Below the pieces are notes generated by a model. It saw only the letters and a program-made list of their open reading frames with translations, was not told where the DNA came from and searched no databases. Below, one piece after another: positions 34,138 through 45,801 of a stretch of 64,000 bases of DNA (position 1 is the stretch's first letter; each line of letters starts with the position of its first letter). Both the position numbers and the translations under genes were made by a program. Origin of the DNA: Meghimatium bilineatum (Eukaryota > Mollusca > Gastropoda > Stylommatophora > Philomycidae); NCBI GenBank assembly GCA_034231615.1, contig CM067311.1, positions 23,347,967-23,411,966 on the forward strand, given 5' to 3'.

Positions 34138-34935
34138 TGGTGATACAATAATTTACACAGACGGCTCAGAAAGAAACAAACAGGTTTCATGGCCTACCAA
34201 AATGGCAAGAAATTATCTGCATACCCCACTACAACATCGAGTATTATAATGGAAATAGAAGTGATGACAGCAGCTCTCACTTGGCTGGCAATGCAACCAC
34301 CAACAGACTCAGATTATATCAGCCTCTCAAAGTATGCTGCGCAAGATAAAAAAGTATATGATCAGAACTGAATGAGTCATTCTTCTCAACAACATGCAGA
34401 GCATTACATGGATCTACTGTCCAGGTCATGCTGGGGTCAGGGGGAAATGAAAGACCTGATGTGGTGACTGGTAAAGCTATTGTGAACAGCACCTGCCCAT
34501 GTATTGATGGGGCCCGAAAGGGGAGCAAAGAATAGCAACACTGTTTACCTTCCACGCATGTCGTAAAAGGCGACTAAGGAGGTTATGGGATGGAGTTGGC
34601 TGTCCCATCCCATATAGGGTCAGTGACCCAAAGCCATGCTGAAGTTGGATGTGTCAGGCCCAAAGGCGCAGATATTGCAGCAATGCTGTAAACCATGACA
34701 CAACGTATTCCGTTCTCCGGACTACATCCTGCTAATCTGCAGGAGTTTGAGAACGCAGAAGAAGAAGTGAACAGCACCGAGATAAGAAGAGACAGGATTG
34801 AATTGATTAGAGTATTCATGGATACCCTACGAGAAGACGTGGAGGAGGTTGAATGAGACAATGTACATATTCAGAGAATGGTACACATGGGAGGGACTAG
34901 ACGAGATGGGAAAAAATCATCCCTCTCCAGAAAAA
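34138..34935 (+). mobile_element. LINE-G RNase H relic carrying SINE-C
   Basis: IIYTDGSERNKQ and FMAYQNGKKLSAYPTTTSSI, then an IMEIEVMTAALTWLAMQ-like reading, give the RNase H start. It is interrupted by SINE-C at 34494-34766 and then continues with broken frames. Confidence 0.8.
34494..34766 (+). mobile_element. SINE-C reference copy with target-site duplication
   Basis: 273 bp flanked by GTGAACAGCACC at 34482-34493 and 34767-34778. Landmarks: GGGGCCCGAAAGGGGAGCAA, GGCGACTAAGGAGGTTATGG, TGAAGTTGGATGTGTCAGGC, CTCCGGACTACATCCTGCT and the 3' end GAGTTTGAGAACGCAGAAGA. No tRNA boxes were found. Confidence 0.92.
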
Positions 34936-35286
34936 TCAGAAGAACGCGTAATCAGCAACTACCTGGGACACACATACATACAGCATAAAATTAAGAAACA
35001 ATCTTTAATTACAACAAATTAATTTAATCTGGTAAGATGTCATAATGAAGGACAAAAAATATTAACTAGGGTAGCAGAAATATGGTTTATAAAAACATTT
35101 CCTACTTTTCAGGAGATTTTCCTAGAAAGATTCTAAAACTAAATACAGTCAAATCCCATTATAACACCTTTCTCCAGACCAACGAAATATTTATGTAATA
35201 AGAGAAATTTACTATATATAGTATCATAGAAAACAGATAGATATAATTGACGATTTTGAAAAGATTTGTTATATAGGGGGGAAATG

Positions 35287-35560
35287 TGTGATCTCCCTCA
35301 CGCAGTAGTTAAGCCACTCGCTTTCAAGAGGTAATGAGTTCAAATCCAGCTCATATCATCTTGTTTACACAGTGGATTGTTTAAAAAAATTCCTGGGGGA
35401 TTATCACTTGAAGCTATATAGTATGTGCTATGAGTGTTATTCTCACCAAGCAGTATGCTGCTTCATTGAGAGGGACAGAGTACATATAGGGTAAAATAGA
35501 GTAGAATGAAGTAAATCCTCTGTGCCTTTTGTGCCTGTTTGTTATGAAAGGATGCAATAT
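35287..35560 (+). mobile_element. Candidate tRNA-headed SINE, second type
   Basis: A B-box-like GAGTTCAAATCC follows a tRNA-like CACGCAGTAGTTAAGCCACT. Only one copy in the window and no clear duplication. Confidence 0.4.
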
Positions 35561-35769
35561 AGAGGAATTCCATCGTATAACTTTCCATTAAATATTAGAT
35601 AATGCTGTGGGAATCTCTCTATAGCGCATCCTTTGTATAACAATTTCTTCTACTTAGCAACTTTTTAAAATTCTTAATTACTGTATATACTATATTCTTT
35701 AATGTTTATACTGTATATAGTGAATTTCTATCGAAATACCAGTGTCAAACATGGTCTTTAACAACCTCA

Positions 35770-36135
35770 CAGCAGAGAAAAATCATCACATGTGAGATGA
35801 AGTGTTTAAGAAAAACAGCTATGGTCATCAAATTAGACAGAGTAAGAAATGAGGATATCAGAAAAAGAGTAGGAATAATGCATTGTATGAAATATATAGA
35901 GCGTCAGTAGATAAAGTGGTTTGGTCACCTTGTAAAATTGGACCAAGCCAAATTCCACTGAGAGCTTATAACAAACGATCATCTGGAAACAGAGTCAAGG
36001 AAAGACCAAGAAAGAGATGAATCGATAACATCACAGCCACCCTCCACAAACACGGGCTCAGTACGACTCCGGCATCACATCTGGACTTGAACAGAACATA
36101 CAGCTCCCACCTGGGGATCGACAACACACAGTGAA
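35770..36135 (+). mobile_element. LINE-F 3' fragment
   Basis: CQTWSLTTSQQRKIITCEMK and CLRKTAM, KLDRVRNEDIRKRVGI, then a basic end. Related to 62320-62815. Confidence 0.85.
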
Positions 36136-36544
36136 TTTCTGTTATTACATCAATATTTTGTCAGTCTGAACCATGTTTTTATAATTGGATTTGATTGTAT
36201 ACTGGTACAAAGTAAATTCTAAATATCATTAATACATTGTAATGCTAAACTAATTGGATTAAACAGGCAAAATGTTGGTTTAAAATACAACAAAATGTAA
36301 TAAAAGTGAAAAAATTATATTATATTACCAACAACAAAGAGGAAGGGTAACACAGCAGTTATCAAATACTTAAATGAGTTCTTAAACATTAAATAACCCT
36401 GACTAAAACAGGTAGCAAAAGAACTTACATTGTAGCAGTAATGAACAAAATAAGAATTGACAGTGAATGGAATAGAATAGAAATAATAAATGTGCCTGTA
36501 TTTTTATGCCAAATTGTATTCACAGTTTATTATTATTTCTTATT

Positions 36545-36637
36545 ATTTCTGCCTTAACAGGAACACATGCAGTAAGAACAGCTTCATTATTTCTGCCTTA
36601 ACAGGAACACATGCAGTAAGAACAGCTTCATTATTTT
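36545..36637. repeat. 44-bp direct duplication
   Basis: Two copies of GCCTTAACAGGAACACATGC with AGTAAGAACAGCTTCATTAT. Confidence 0.93.
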
Positions 36638-36694
36638 TTAAAAACATATCCAAGCATCTGCGACTCACATTATTTTTCAAATTGTAACCAATTT

Positions 36695-36930
36695 ATTTCT
36701 TTTACAATGTGTATTCTATTGTGTCATGTGACGTATTCCTTCCAGAACGTTGTCTTCCAAATGAACTCTCTGAACCTCTCTCTGTCTTGGGCGATGTGGC
36801 TTGCATTTTCTAGCGATATATTCATGTTATCTTTAATGTCGTCAGTCCATCGTCTTCTTGGTCTTCCCTCCATTATTTGTCTTTCTAAACAGTTGTGTCT
36901 CTTTATATGACCAAAGAGGCGTAGTATTCT
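36695..36930 (-). mobile_element. LINE 3' fragment
   Basis: Minus: RLFGHIKRHNCLERQIMEGR, PRRRWTDDIKDNM, RFREFIWKTTFWKEYVT and a stop. Short relative near 18270-18320. Confidence 0.82.
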
Positions 36931-36999
36931 ATTGTACAGTATAAATTTACAAGAACAAGTTAAATAAAAATCTAATCAACTGTAGTACAGTGTAATCTC

Positions 37000-39025
37000 T
37001 CTACAGCACATATGTTTATAACAAGTTTCTTTATTTAACAACACTTATCAAAATCCCCCATTATTTTTCTTCTTTATTGTTTTCATTGTATATAGCTAAT
37101 TTCTGTCTATTACATACACATTTTGTTGAACAATGGGATTTGATTGAATAAATTAGTTAACATTACTATTACATTTTTAAACATATATTTGCATTTCAAA
37201 TCTGGGTGTTGGAGATAGATATGGTTTATACTGTGCTACTTAGTGGCTGCAGATCATATACCCGGGGTATGTCAACTGTAGAACCTATGACTGCACACCA
37301 TATGAGAATATGGCAACCATTAAAGCATCCTGCTATACCCTAATTATTTGATAGTTTTACATTTAAAATAAAATGCTGCATGAGTGTGACACCTGAGGGG
37401 AAGAATTAGGAGTGTATTTATCATGTGAGCCATTAACATGCCTATATCCTACTATCACATCTTATGTAGGTGAAGCAGCACCTAAGAGTATGTTAGGATC
37501 AAGCCTGCAGATTGGAGGGAGGGTGGGGGAGGAGGGGTTGGATTGTGGAGGGGAGTGGGAAAAACACATCCCCTCTCCTAAACTAATCAGTCTATGCAGA
37601 ATATGGCTTCTTGTACTAGGAATCCTGACAAAAGGTAAGTAAAAATGATTTCTCGCAAAAAGGTTTTCAAGGCAAAACTACCTCCTTAATTAAAATGCAT
37701 ATAGATAGCTCTAGTTATGATTATTAATAATGCCAGTGCAATAACCTATAACAATTTCAACTAATTTTCTAGCTGGGCGGTTAATGTTTAAAGATTTACT
37801 ACTACAGATTGTTCATTTAAATATCCATGAAAATATAGCAATATAACTCTTTTATCCTTTCATGCTAACGAATGTGATTGGAGGAGGGTGACCGGACAGA
37901 AGGGAGTTGTCTCCGTACAAAGATTCCAACTCTAGATTTGTGTTGTTTTTATTAATGCTTAAAGCTATACTGTGTTTTTTCACTTTGTGCTGATTGGATC
38001 ACAGTTAAATTAGTTACATCTGTTGGTGTTCTTAATTAACATAGGCTTATATTTACAGAAATAGGTAACAAATAAAAATCACAGTTTCTATTTAAAAAGA
38101 CACAAATAACAAACTCCATGTAATGGGATAACTAAAAATAACAGCTCGAGATTATACTAAAATCTAAATACTGAACACGTAACACTTTCAATGCTACACA
38201 TTTTTCAACCAAATCTTGTACATTGCCACTATTTTTTTTGGCATGAGTTTTCAGGGCAATAATTTTACAAAACTTTAAATCAACATATAAAGTTTGGACT
38301 TTGACACTTTCAGAAGATGTTCAGACAGACACAAACAAGGTTTGCAAAAGCATTTTTCTCAAGTTCTTCTTAAAAACATTCCAATTTCATTTATTTTTCT
38401 GCCTTTTTTTTTCAAGCTGCAATAGTACCGTGCTTCTGTTAGTGAAGTGGGGGTTCATCACTCACTCCTGAACCCCTTGAGTCATCCTACTGTCAATCTA
38501 TGGCAGTCATTTCTTGAATCATAGTCCAATTCTGAATATGACACTATATTTTATGCTTGTTGCTGCTAAGAAGTCTAATTTAGTAATTCTGTATTTGGGC
38601 ATCATCAGTTACATTACTCATTTTGAAGTGTTTGTATACATATGGAAAAACATCATAAAATCATTGGAACTCTTGACTATTGATATCACTCTGATCAAAG
38701 GGCAGCTAATTTGGAAAAACCTTTTTACTAAACAGGAAGCACTGCATAATATTATAGTCAAGATTAATATCAAGAGTAATATTATTGTCAGGTCTGCAAG
38801 ACTACCCATGAATTAAGCAGTTGTGTACCCACATACTACAAATATTGTCTGTGGCACTGAAAGGGATTTTGTTATTTCATGACTTTTGTTGCAGATCGCA
38901 GCTATTAATTTAATCAATTCATAACAGATGTACATGGAATCATAAATCTTTACGCCAACAGTATTTTACCGAACAATATTTCACAGACATTAAAAGTACA
39001 TACATAGGTAACAATTCCTCTCTTG
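37000..39025. other. Unannotated intergenic stretch
   Basis: AT-rich, with a G/A-rich patch near 37505-37565. No gene or clear repeat seen; a small open frame at 38514-38816 has no recognisable feature. Confidence 0.55.
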
Positions 39026-39029
39026 TATT

Positions 39030-39550
39030 TGCTCTCACTGCAGATTAACAGGATGTATTTCAGAGAATAGAATATGTGTCACGGTTTACAGCTTTACTGC
39101 AACATGTGGCTTGAAACCGGACTTCACAACACTTTGGCCTTTTAAAAAGGTAAAGTAGGTCGAGTTGTGAACCAGTATCATAGCACATGGCTTCCCAGAG
39201 GTGCTCAGCTGCTTAGTCAGTGGTTGATGACTAGCGCAGCCTACTGCACTTAGTAGCAATGGTGCCATTCCTCAGCCGTCCCAGAGCGTGAGCCCTAAGA
39301 ATCTACTTCCTGGTGGCTGGATGAATTATTGAAGTAATTTTATTTAAACCATGAATAGCAAGTGGACACAAAACCTTGGTTCGCTGGTCATCTGGCAAAT
39401 TACTTAACATTACACTACAGCGGTTCCCTATGGGACAGCCGAATATGGGATGGAACAACCAACCCCAGACACCATACACTATTCACCTCTCACAACATGT
39501 ATGGCTGGTAACAGTGCAAATACTCCCCTTTCAAGCCCCACGAACATAAG
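39030..39550 (-). mobile_element. SINE-C copy split by another repeat
   Basis: The 3' part (39030-39130) and 5' part (39420-39550) of SINE-C, minus-oriented, are separated by about 290 bases. A block of the interruption (39170-39340) recurs at 47640-47830. Confidence 0.7.
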
Positions 39551-40719
39551 GATGGGCTATGTCGTATGATATAAAACTTCTTCAAGTATACTTTTAACGA
39601 TACATAAGCACATCAATTGTGATTAATTACAGTATAAAGAGATCTCGATTTTGTAGACAACACTTCAAGCAGACAGTATGAGTTCTGCCACAGCAGTATG
39701 GCTTGAATGTGTGAAGACATGGAGGATATAAACACGTGAAGACAAAGCAGAAACTCTACAACTTCCAAGATAATTTGGCTTCTTAATTTTATCAAATCTG
39801 AACTGAAATCTTGTCAACCAAATCGAGACCAACTGATGATGTTAATCACCAGGAACTCTCATCATATGATGAAGTTAATATTTCATCCAATATTTTTTGA
39901 GATCACACTGTAAGATTTATCACAATAAGTTTCACCATTACACAACCTACTGTTAGTTTCACAACTCTGTAACTGAAGAACATACATCCAAAATTAACAC
40001 ATCATCAGGTTGAGGTATTTAGGTGTATGATATTTCCAGTAAATAACATAATAAATAAGCACTCGCAATTATTCTACAATATATTTACATGGAATTGAAA
40101 GCTTATAGGGAACTGGTGTTTCATACCTGTCAGCCTATTTGATATTCTGTAAAATTTACTTAGTTTTCACTGAATAAGTGAGTATTAACCTGTAGTATTT
40201 ATTTACCTGCATAAAATTACTCTAGGCAGAATTTGAGGTCAAAATACAGAATTAAGAGGTTATTTTGGGCTGAAATATGGAATAATTCGATCTGAATGTT
40301 TGACAGGCATGAGTTCCTATGGCCGACTTATGCTTTTAGCATTAAAGGAAGCAAAAGAACTGTGCATATTTATATTGTAAATGATCTGCTGCTACAATAC
40401 TCTTGGAACCAGTTAACCCTTCTTGTACATGCAACATTCACTTAGCAATGCTTTCCATGAACAAAATTACTACATTAAGTCAAAAGACTACCAAATATTT
40501 CAACTGCTATGTCAATGTTCCACATAAATAGATTACACATTGAGGTAATACAATTACTATTACTAATATTGACAACTCAGTGACTGTAAGATGATAAAAT
40601 TAAATGTGTGAATCAGTCATTGTTTAAAAATAACAAATAAAAAAAAATACCACTCAAAGCAGTTTCACATAAACAGAAAAATTCATATATTGACAAAAAT
40701 GTCTTTATCAAGTGCACAT
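39551..40719. other. Unannotated intergenic stretch
   Basis: Nothing recognised; AT-rich. Confidence 0.55.
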
Positions 40720-40925
40720 AAAAGAATTGGTAGCATATACTGTTCAGGACATAGCCATCATTTCAGCATTTTTTGGATGTATTGATTTTCTAGGAGATAA
40801 CAATACGTTCAGTAGTTTGCCATTGCTTTCTGGAATGGTCCATGTGCACAATTGTTTGTGTAGCATTTGAACTCCATACCATGGCCATTACAGACATGGT
40901 CTGTACCTCTCCGCAACAGAGCTTG
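40720..40925 (-). mobile_element. SINE-T copy
   Basis: GGTAGCATATACTGTTCAGG, GATTTTCTAGGAGATAACAA and a B-box relic CATTTGAACTCC. Diverged. Confidence 0.82.
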
Positions 40926-41574
40926 ACAGCACATGAAAAAATGTACTCTAGCTCATTTCTGACAGTCATTTAATTTATTAATTTGAGTTGTGCATATTTC
41001 ATGTGTCTAGAACTTGATCTTTTGGTCAAAATGTCAGCTTTGTTCCCTTTTTTCATTTGTTAAACTTTTCAACCCTGTGTTTTATTTTAACACTGGTGCA
41101 TGTTTTATTGCAATCTATCCTTTATTTTTTAAATAATAGAATGTTGTGGGATGCATTCAGACACTAAAAGTTTTATAAAACCAATTTGTAACAACTTTTT
41201 CAGCTTGAAAATACAAAATGGACAATCAAATAGTCCAGACTCACACAAATTGACTGTGATTCCCTGAGCAGGAATGATCATACTATATCAATATAAGTGG
41301 AACATTTCAGTGGTGCTAAAAATTCAACAACACTTTAAAATACAATGTCTTTGTCAGAATATGCTTCAATTATTGGTATAATAAATTGTATTCAATATAA
41401 ATTTATATTCAAACAATCATTTCTGAGGACATAGCTCATTGAGCACTTCAATGGCTACAATTAAAGATGTAATGTTTAGAAGTTGGTGGCAGAAAGTGAT
41501 GATAATGAAATCTAATCAAGAAGTACACGAAGACAACATAAAATAGCAGAGGATGGGTGTTGAGCACCCGTAAA
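40926..41574. other. Unannotated intergenic stretch
   Basis: AT-rich; no clear features. Confidence 0.55.
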
Positions 41575-41747
41575 GCAGTGGTGGGGAACCTTTTTTGTGC
41601 CACTGGCCATCTGTAAATTTATATCACCATTTGTGGAACATACACAAAAAAAAGTAAACTTAAAAATTAGCAAGAATATTTGTTTGAACATTTTTTTCAG
41701 TAAATCACACCTAATGTAATGACTGAAACTCTTTGATGAGATCTGTA

Positions 41748-44700
41748 CCCCATCGAGACCAGCACCGTGCAGAGGTGATGGGGCTTAGTTCAGCCATCAG
41801 GGGCTGGAAACTAAGACTGGTCGGGCAGTCCCACTCGAGCAGGACCATAGTCCTGCCCTAGTAAGCAGAGTGCTGAAGACGGAGGCATCCAGCCAAAAGG
41901 CGCACAGATAATCAGGATGCCACGCACATAACACAATGGAAACATGTCTACATCTAGAAATAGTTATGGTGCCTGCCCTGTGGCGGACGTTCAGGCAGGG
42001 ACGGTGCCGGGCCCTATACCTCGAAAGGGCCCAACCTCAGTTACTGGAAGTCCTTCTCAATTGCCCCGAGGAGCCAGGAGGCAAGGGAATAGAGCTACTG
42101 GCCAAACAAACAAACAACCAATAAAAATAATGCACTGGAATGCTGAGGGTGTCAACAGTAAAAGAGATGGATACAGCAAAAAATTGGAACTTGAAAATGT
42201 CCTCAGTGAAGAACAAGTTAGTATATGCTGTATCCAAGAAACACACCTCAGCAGCGACATAGCCTTCAAAATCAGAGGCTACCAGTGCTACCGGTCTGAC
42301 AGAAAGGACAGGCGAAAGGGTGGAATTCTGACACTTGTTAAAAACAATATCAGCGCATGTCAGCTTGAAGTATATATGGAAGGGGCAGAATACCAGATGC
42401 TCCACCTAAAAACAGACAGTGCAGAATTCCATCTCCTGAACTACTACTGCCCAAATGATAAACCATTGGCACTAGACACAATTCCAGACAAAGAGAGACT
42501 TATGGTGTGTGGTGACTTCAACAGCCACTCTCAGAGCTGGGGCTACGATCATATCGACAAGAGAGGTGAGGAACTTGAGAGCTGGCAGGATGAAAATAAT
42601 CTCATCCTTATTAACCAGCCAGCAGACTCGCCAACCTTCTACTCGAGAGCATGGCACACCACCTCTACACCAGACCTGGCATTCCACTCACCTGGCTTGG
42701 AATGGAACATCACACGTGTTGTTGGAAAGCAGCTTGGAGGTAGTGACCACAGACCAGTATTTCTGGAAATCCACAATGAATTTTCCAAGGACAGCAGCAC
42801 GCTCACTAGGTGGAACTATAAAAGGGCAGACTGGAAAATGTACCAGCATTTAACCAGTGTTCTAGCTAAGGACATGAACTTGGACAAAGACATCAATAGA
42901 GCAGTGAGTGAATTTAATAGATGTATACTACAAGCTGCTAGTAAAACCATACCCAGGGGGGCACGCAAAAACTACAAACCCTACTGGAATGATGAACTGG
43001 AAAAGCTGCAAAATGAGATGGAAACATCTAGACAGCAGGCTGAGAACAGACCTAGCCAAGAACATCACAACAAATATCAGCAAACAAAGGCTAAATTTCA
43101 AAGAGCCAAGTTACAAGCCAGGCGGAGCAGCTGGAAAGAAAAAACAGAGTCGCTGAACCTAGAAAGAGATACTAGGAAATTATGGAAACTGGTAAAACAA
43201 CTAAATGATGAAGGTACAGGGAGAAATAAGAGGATCACACTTTATAAAGATAGAAACATTTTAACAGGTAAACATGCAGCTGATTACTTTGCAGATTCCT
43301 TTGCAGAAGACAATAACGTCAAAGTCAGCCCAGACAAACAACAGGAGGTTCGAGAGAACCAGAAAAATATTGGACAAGGCGAACCTATACCTGACGTCAT
43401 GGAGGCACCAATCACAATGAGAGAACTGGAGCATGCAATATCCAAATTGAAAATGAAAAAGTCCCCTGGAGCTGATGGAGTGTCCAATGAAATGATTAGA
43501 AACCTGGGAATTGCAGCAAGAGCAAAGCTACTGCAGATCTTTAACACAAGCTGGTCCACAGGTAATGTACCACAGGCGTGGAGAGAAGCAATAATGATAC
43601 CACTCCTCAAATCAGGAAAAGATGGCAACACAGTCTCCAACTACAGGCCCATCAGCCTCACAAGCTGTCTATGTAAAACAATGGAACGCATTATCAATCT
43701 TAGGATGCAGTGGTACCTTGAAAGTGAAAACCTTCTGGTATCACAGCAAGCAGGTTTCAGACAGTGCTACTCTACTGAAGATCAGGCAACCTACCTCTCC
43801 CAAGAGATTGAGGATGCCTTCCAAGAAAAGAAACTGGTACTAGCAGCATGGATAGACCTCAGGAAAGCATTTGATAAGGTCTGGAAAGAAGGGCTCCTAA
43901 AGAAATTGCGAAATTGCAGGGTTAGCTCAAGAATGTACAAATGGGTAAAAGCATACCTGCATAATAGAAGAGCCAGGGTACAATTAGATGGTCGCAAGAG
44001 CAAGAAAGTTCTACTGCGTCATGGAGTCCCCCAGGGAGGAGTCCTGTCACCCACACTTTTCTTGGTTTACATCAATGACCTAGTTGCTGAACTACCACAC
44101 GGGATCAAAGTGGCAATGTATGCTGACGACCTGGTGATCTGGTGCACAGAAGAACATGCAACAGTGGCCACTAAACAAATACAAAGAGCTATCGATGCCC
44201 TAACCTTATGGGCAAATAGATGGTGCATCAGCATTAACACAGATAAGTGCAGCACTACACTCTTTACCCTCTCACCAAAACAAAAAGCTGGTCATATCAA
44301 GATAGATGGAGAGCTCTTGAAAGAAGACAAACAACCCACATACCTCGGAGTTACTTTTGATGATAAGCTGACATGGAAGCAGCACATAAACAAAGCAACA
44401 ACAAAAGCCAGGAGGAAGCTAGCTATCCTGAGAAAACTAAGTGGAACCACATGGGGAGCCAGTGGAAATATACTCAGTAAAGTTTATCAGCAAGGCATAA
44501 GACCACACCTGGAATATGGTTCAGCTGCGTGGTGTCCTGCATCAAACACAACATTACAAGATCTAGATAAAGTGCAAAACCAGGCACTTAGAATAATGTT
44601 GGGAGCAATGAAATCAACACCCATAGCAGAGATGCAGAAAATGGGAAGAATGCAAACACTTGGCGAACGCAGAGACACAAAAGTACTAATTCAGGCAGAA

Positions 44701-45801
44701 AAGTTTCAGTGTATGCCAAGTCATCCAATGAAGGAAAGATTCCAAAATCTAGCAATGGGACGACTGAAAAGAAGCAGCTTTATCCATCAAGCTAAACGAC
44801 TCCGCAGACAACTTACAGACCTACCTGAAGTTGACAGCCCCTTAAGGCCTGTACCAGAACAAACCCCGTGGAGTGAAAGGCATGGAATGCCAATATACAT
44901 TCAGACCCATGTGAAAGGAATACTAAGCGAGGACGAACAGAACAGTGTGCAGCGAAGGACAGTCACCCTCAGTTTCCTGGATGAGGAATATCCACAAGAT
45001 ATATGGGTCAGAGTATACACAGATGGGTCAGCACAGAATGCCGTGAGGAATGGAGGTGCAGGTGTATATATAGAATATCCACACAAACCTAGAGATACAA
45101 TCAGAACACCGACAGGAAAATTCTGCAATAATTATGATGCAGAAATCCAGGCAATTATTGTGGCAGCTAAAAAACTGCTGAACTCCAACTCTGAACTACA
45201 GCCTGTGGTATTCCTGACAGATGCAAGGTCAGTGCTTCAAGCTCTCCAGTCTGAAAAACTAACAGACTTGAAAAAACTACTTAGCGAATTGTCTTACCAG
45301 TACAGGATAACCATGCAGTGGATACCCTCTCACTGTGGAATACCAGGAAATGAAAAAGCAGACCAACTGGCTAAGGAAGGTGCTGCCGAAGACCAACCAG
45401 ATATACCAATCACCTACCATCAGAAAAAACAGATGATCAAGTCAATAAGAAAGCCACAAACACCAACACAAGATGACTATCATATTATGAACAGACCAGA
45501 ACAAGTTATAATTCTACGTCTCAGAACAGGACACAACCGACTTCGCAGTCACATGTATACAAAGTTCAAGATTGGCAACACAGCCATGTGTACATGTGGA
45601 CAGGCAGCACAGAGTGCCAAACATATACTTCAAGAGTGTTCTGAGCATGAAACGCTGAGGCAGACATATTGGCCAGAGGAAACAACACTGGAATCAAAAC
45701 TCTATGGGACATTGTATGAACTACAAAAGACCGTGAGTTTTATTAAGGAGACAGAATTACAGATATAGACATGTTTCAAGTGAACGAAAGAAGAAGAAGA
45801 A
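41748..45801 (+). mobile_element. Complete LINE-A retrotransposon
   Basis: 4054 bp between copies of GATGAGATCTGTA (41735-41747 and 45802-45814), a 13-base target-site duplication. 5' UTR about 196 bp, one long ORF, short 3' UTR and (GAA)n tail. Domain order (endonuclease, RT, RNase H, zinc motif) fits the I-type group of non-LTR elements. No separate ORF1 was found. Confidence 0.95.
41944..45768 (+). CDS. LINE-A polyprotein: endonuclease, reverse transcriptase, RNase H
   Basis: 1274 residues, no internal stop. An apurinic-like endonuclease lies at about 62-280: MHWNAEGVNSK, CCIQETHLS, VCGDFNSHS and SDHRPVF. RT lies at about 490-800: KMKKSPGADGVSNEMI, NYRPISLTSCL, QAGFRQCYSTEDQ, AWIDLRKAFDKV, GVPQGGVLSPTLFLVYINDL and catalytic AMYADDLVIW. 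RNase H lies at about 1020-1160: VYTDGSAQNAVRNGGAG, DAEIQAI, LTDAR and [18 protein letters not shown]. The C-terminus has RLRTGHNRLRSH and a C-x-C-x8-H-x4-C type motif. Both nickase and polymerase residues look present, so it could be active. A start 8 bases upstream in another frame is a short unrelated frame. The N-terminal 60 residues are Pro/Gly/Arg-rich without a recognised domain. Confidence 0.96.
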   Translation: MSTSRNSYGACPVADVQAGTVPGPIPRKGPTSVTGSPSQLPRGARRQGNRATGQTNKQPIKIMHWNAEGVNSKRDGYSKKLELENVLSEEQVSICCIQETHLSSDIAFKIRGYQCYRSDRKDRRKGGILTLVKNNISACQLEVYMEGAEYQMLHLKTDSAEFHLLNYYCPNDKPLALDTIPDKERLMVCGDFNSHSQSWGYDHIDKRGEELESWQDENNLILINQPADSPTFYSRAWHTTSTPDLAFHSPGLEWNITRVVGKQLGGSDHRPVFLEIHNEFSKDSSTLTRWNYKRADWKMYQHLTSVLAKDMNLDKDINRAVSEFNRCILQAASKTIPRGARKNYKPYWNDELEKLQNEMETSRQQAENRPSQEHHNKYQQTKAKFQRAKLQARRSSWKEKTESLNLERDTRKLWKLVKQLNDEGTGRNKRITLYKDRNILTGKHAADYFADSFAEDNNVKVSPDKQQEVRENQKNIGQGEPIPDVMEAPITMRELEHAISKLKMKKSPGADGVSNEMIRNLGIAARAKLLQIFNTSWSTGNVPQAWREAIMIPLLKSGKDGNTVSNYRPISLTSCLCKTMERIINLRMQWYLESENLLVSQQAGFRQCYSTEDQATYLSQEIEDAFQEKKLVLAAWIDLRKAFDKVWKEGLLKKLRNCRVSSRMYKWVKAYLHNRRARVQLDGRKSKKVLLRHGVPQGGVLSPTLFLVYINDLVAELPHGIKVAMYADDLVIWCTEEHATVATKQIQRAIDALTLWANRWCISINTDKCSTTLFTLSPKQKAGHIKIDGELLKEDKQPTYLGVTFDDKLTWKQHINKATTKARRKLAILRKLSGTTWGASGNILSKVYQQGIRPHLEYGSAAWCPASNTTLQDLDKVQNQALRIMLGAMKSTPIAEMQKMGRMQTLGERRDTKVLIQAEKFQCMPSHPMKERFQNLAMGRLKRSSFIHQAKRLRRQLTDLPEVDSPLRPVPEQTPWSERHGMPIYIQTHVKGILSEDEQNSVQRRTVTLSFLDEEYPQDIWVRVYTDGSAQNAVRNGGAGVYIEYPHKPRDTIRTPTGKFCNNYDAEIQAIIVAAKKLLNSNSELQPVVFLTDARSVLQALQSEKLTDLKKLLSELSYQYRITMQWIPSHCGIPGNEKADQLAKEGAAEDQPDIPITYHQKKQMIKSIRKPQTPTQDDYHIMNRPEQVIILRLRTGHNRLRSHMYTKFKIGNTAMCTCGQAAQSAKHILQECSEHETLRQTYWPEETTLESKLYGTLYELQKTVSFIKETELQI

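Noticed and set aside
42037..45128. Many antisense and other-frame ORFs across 42037-45128
   Set aside because: Shadows of the intact LINE polyprotein; no independent motifs.
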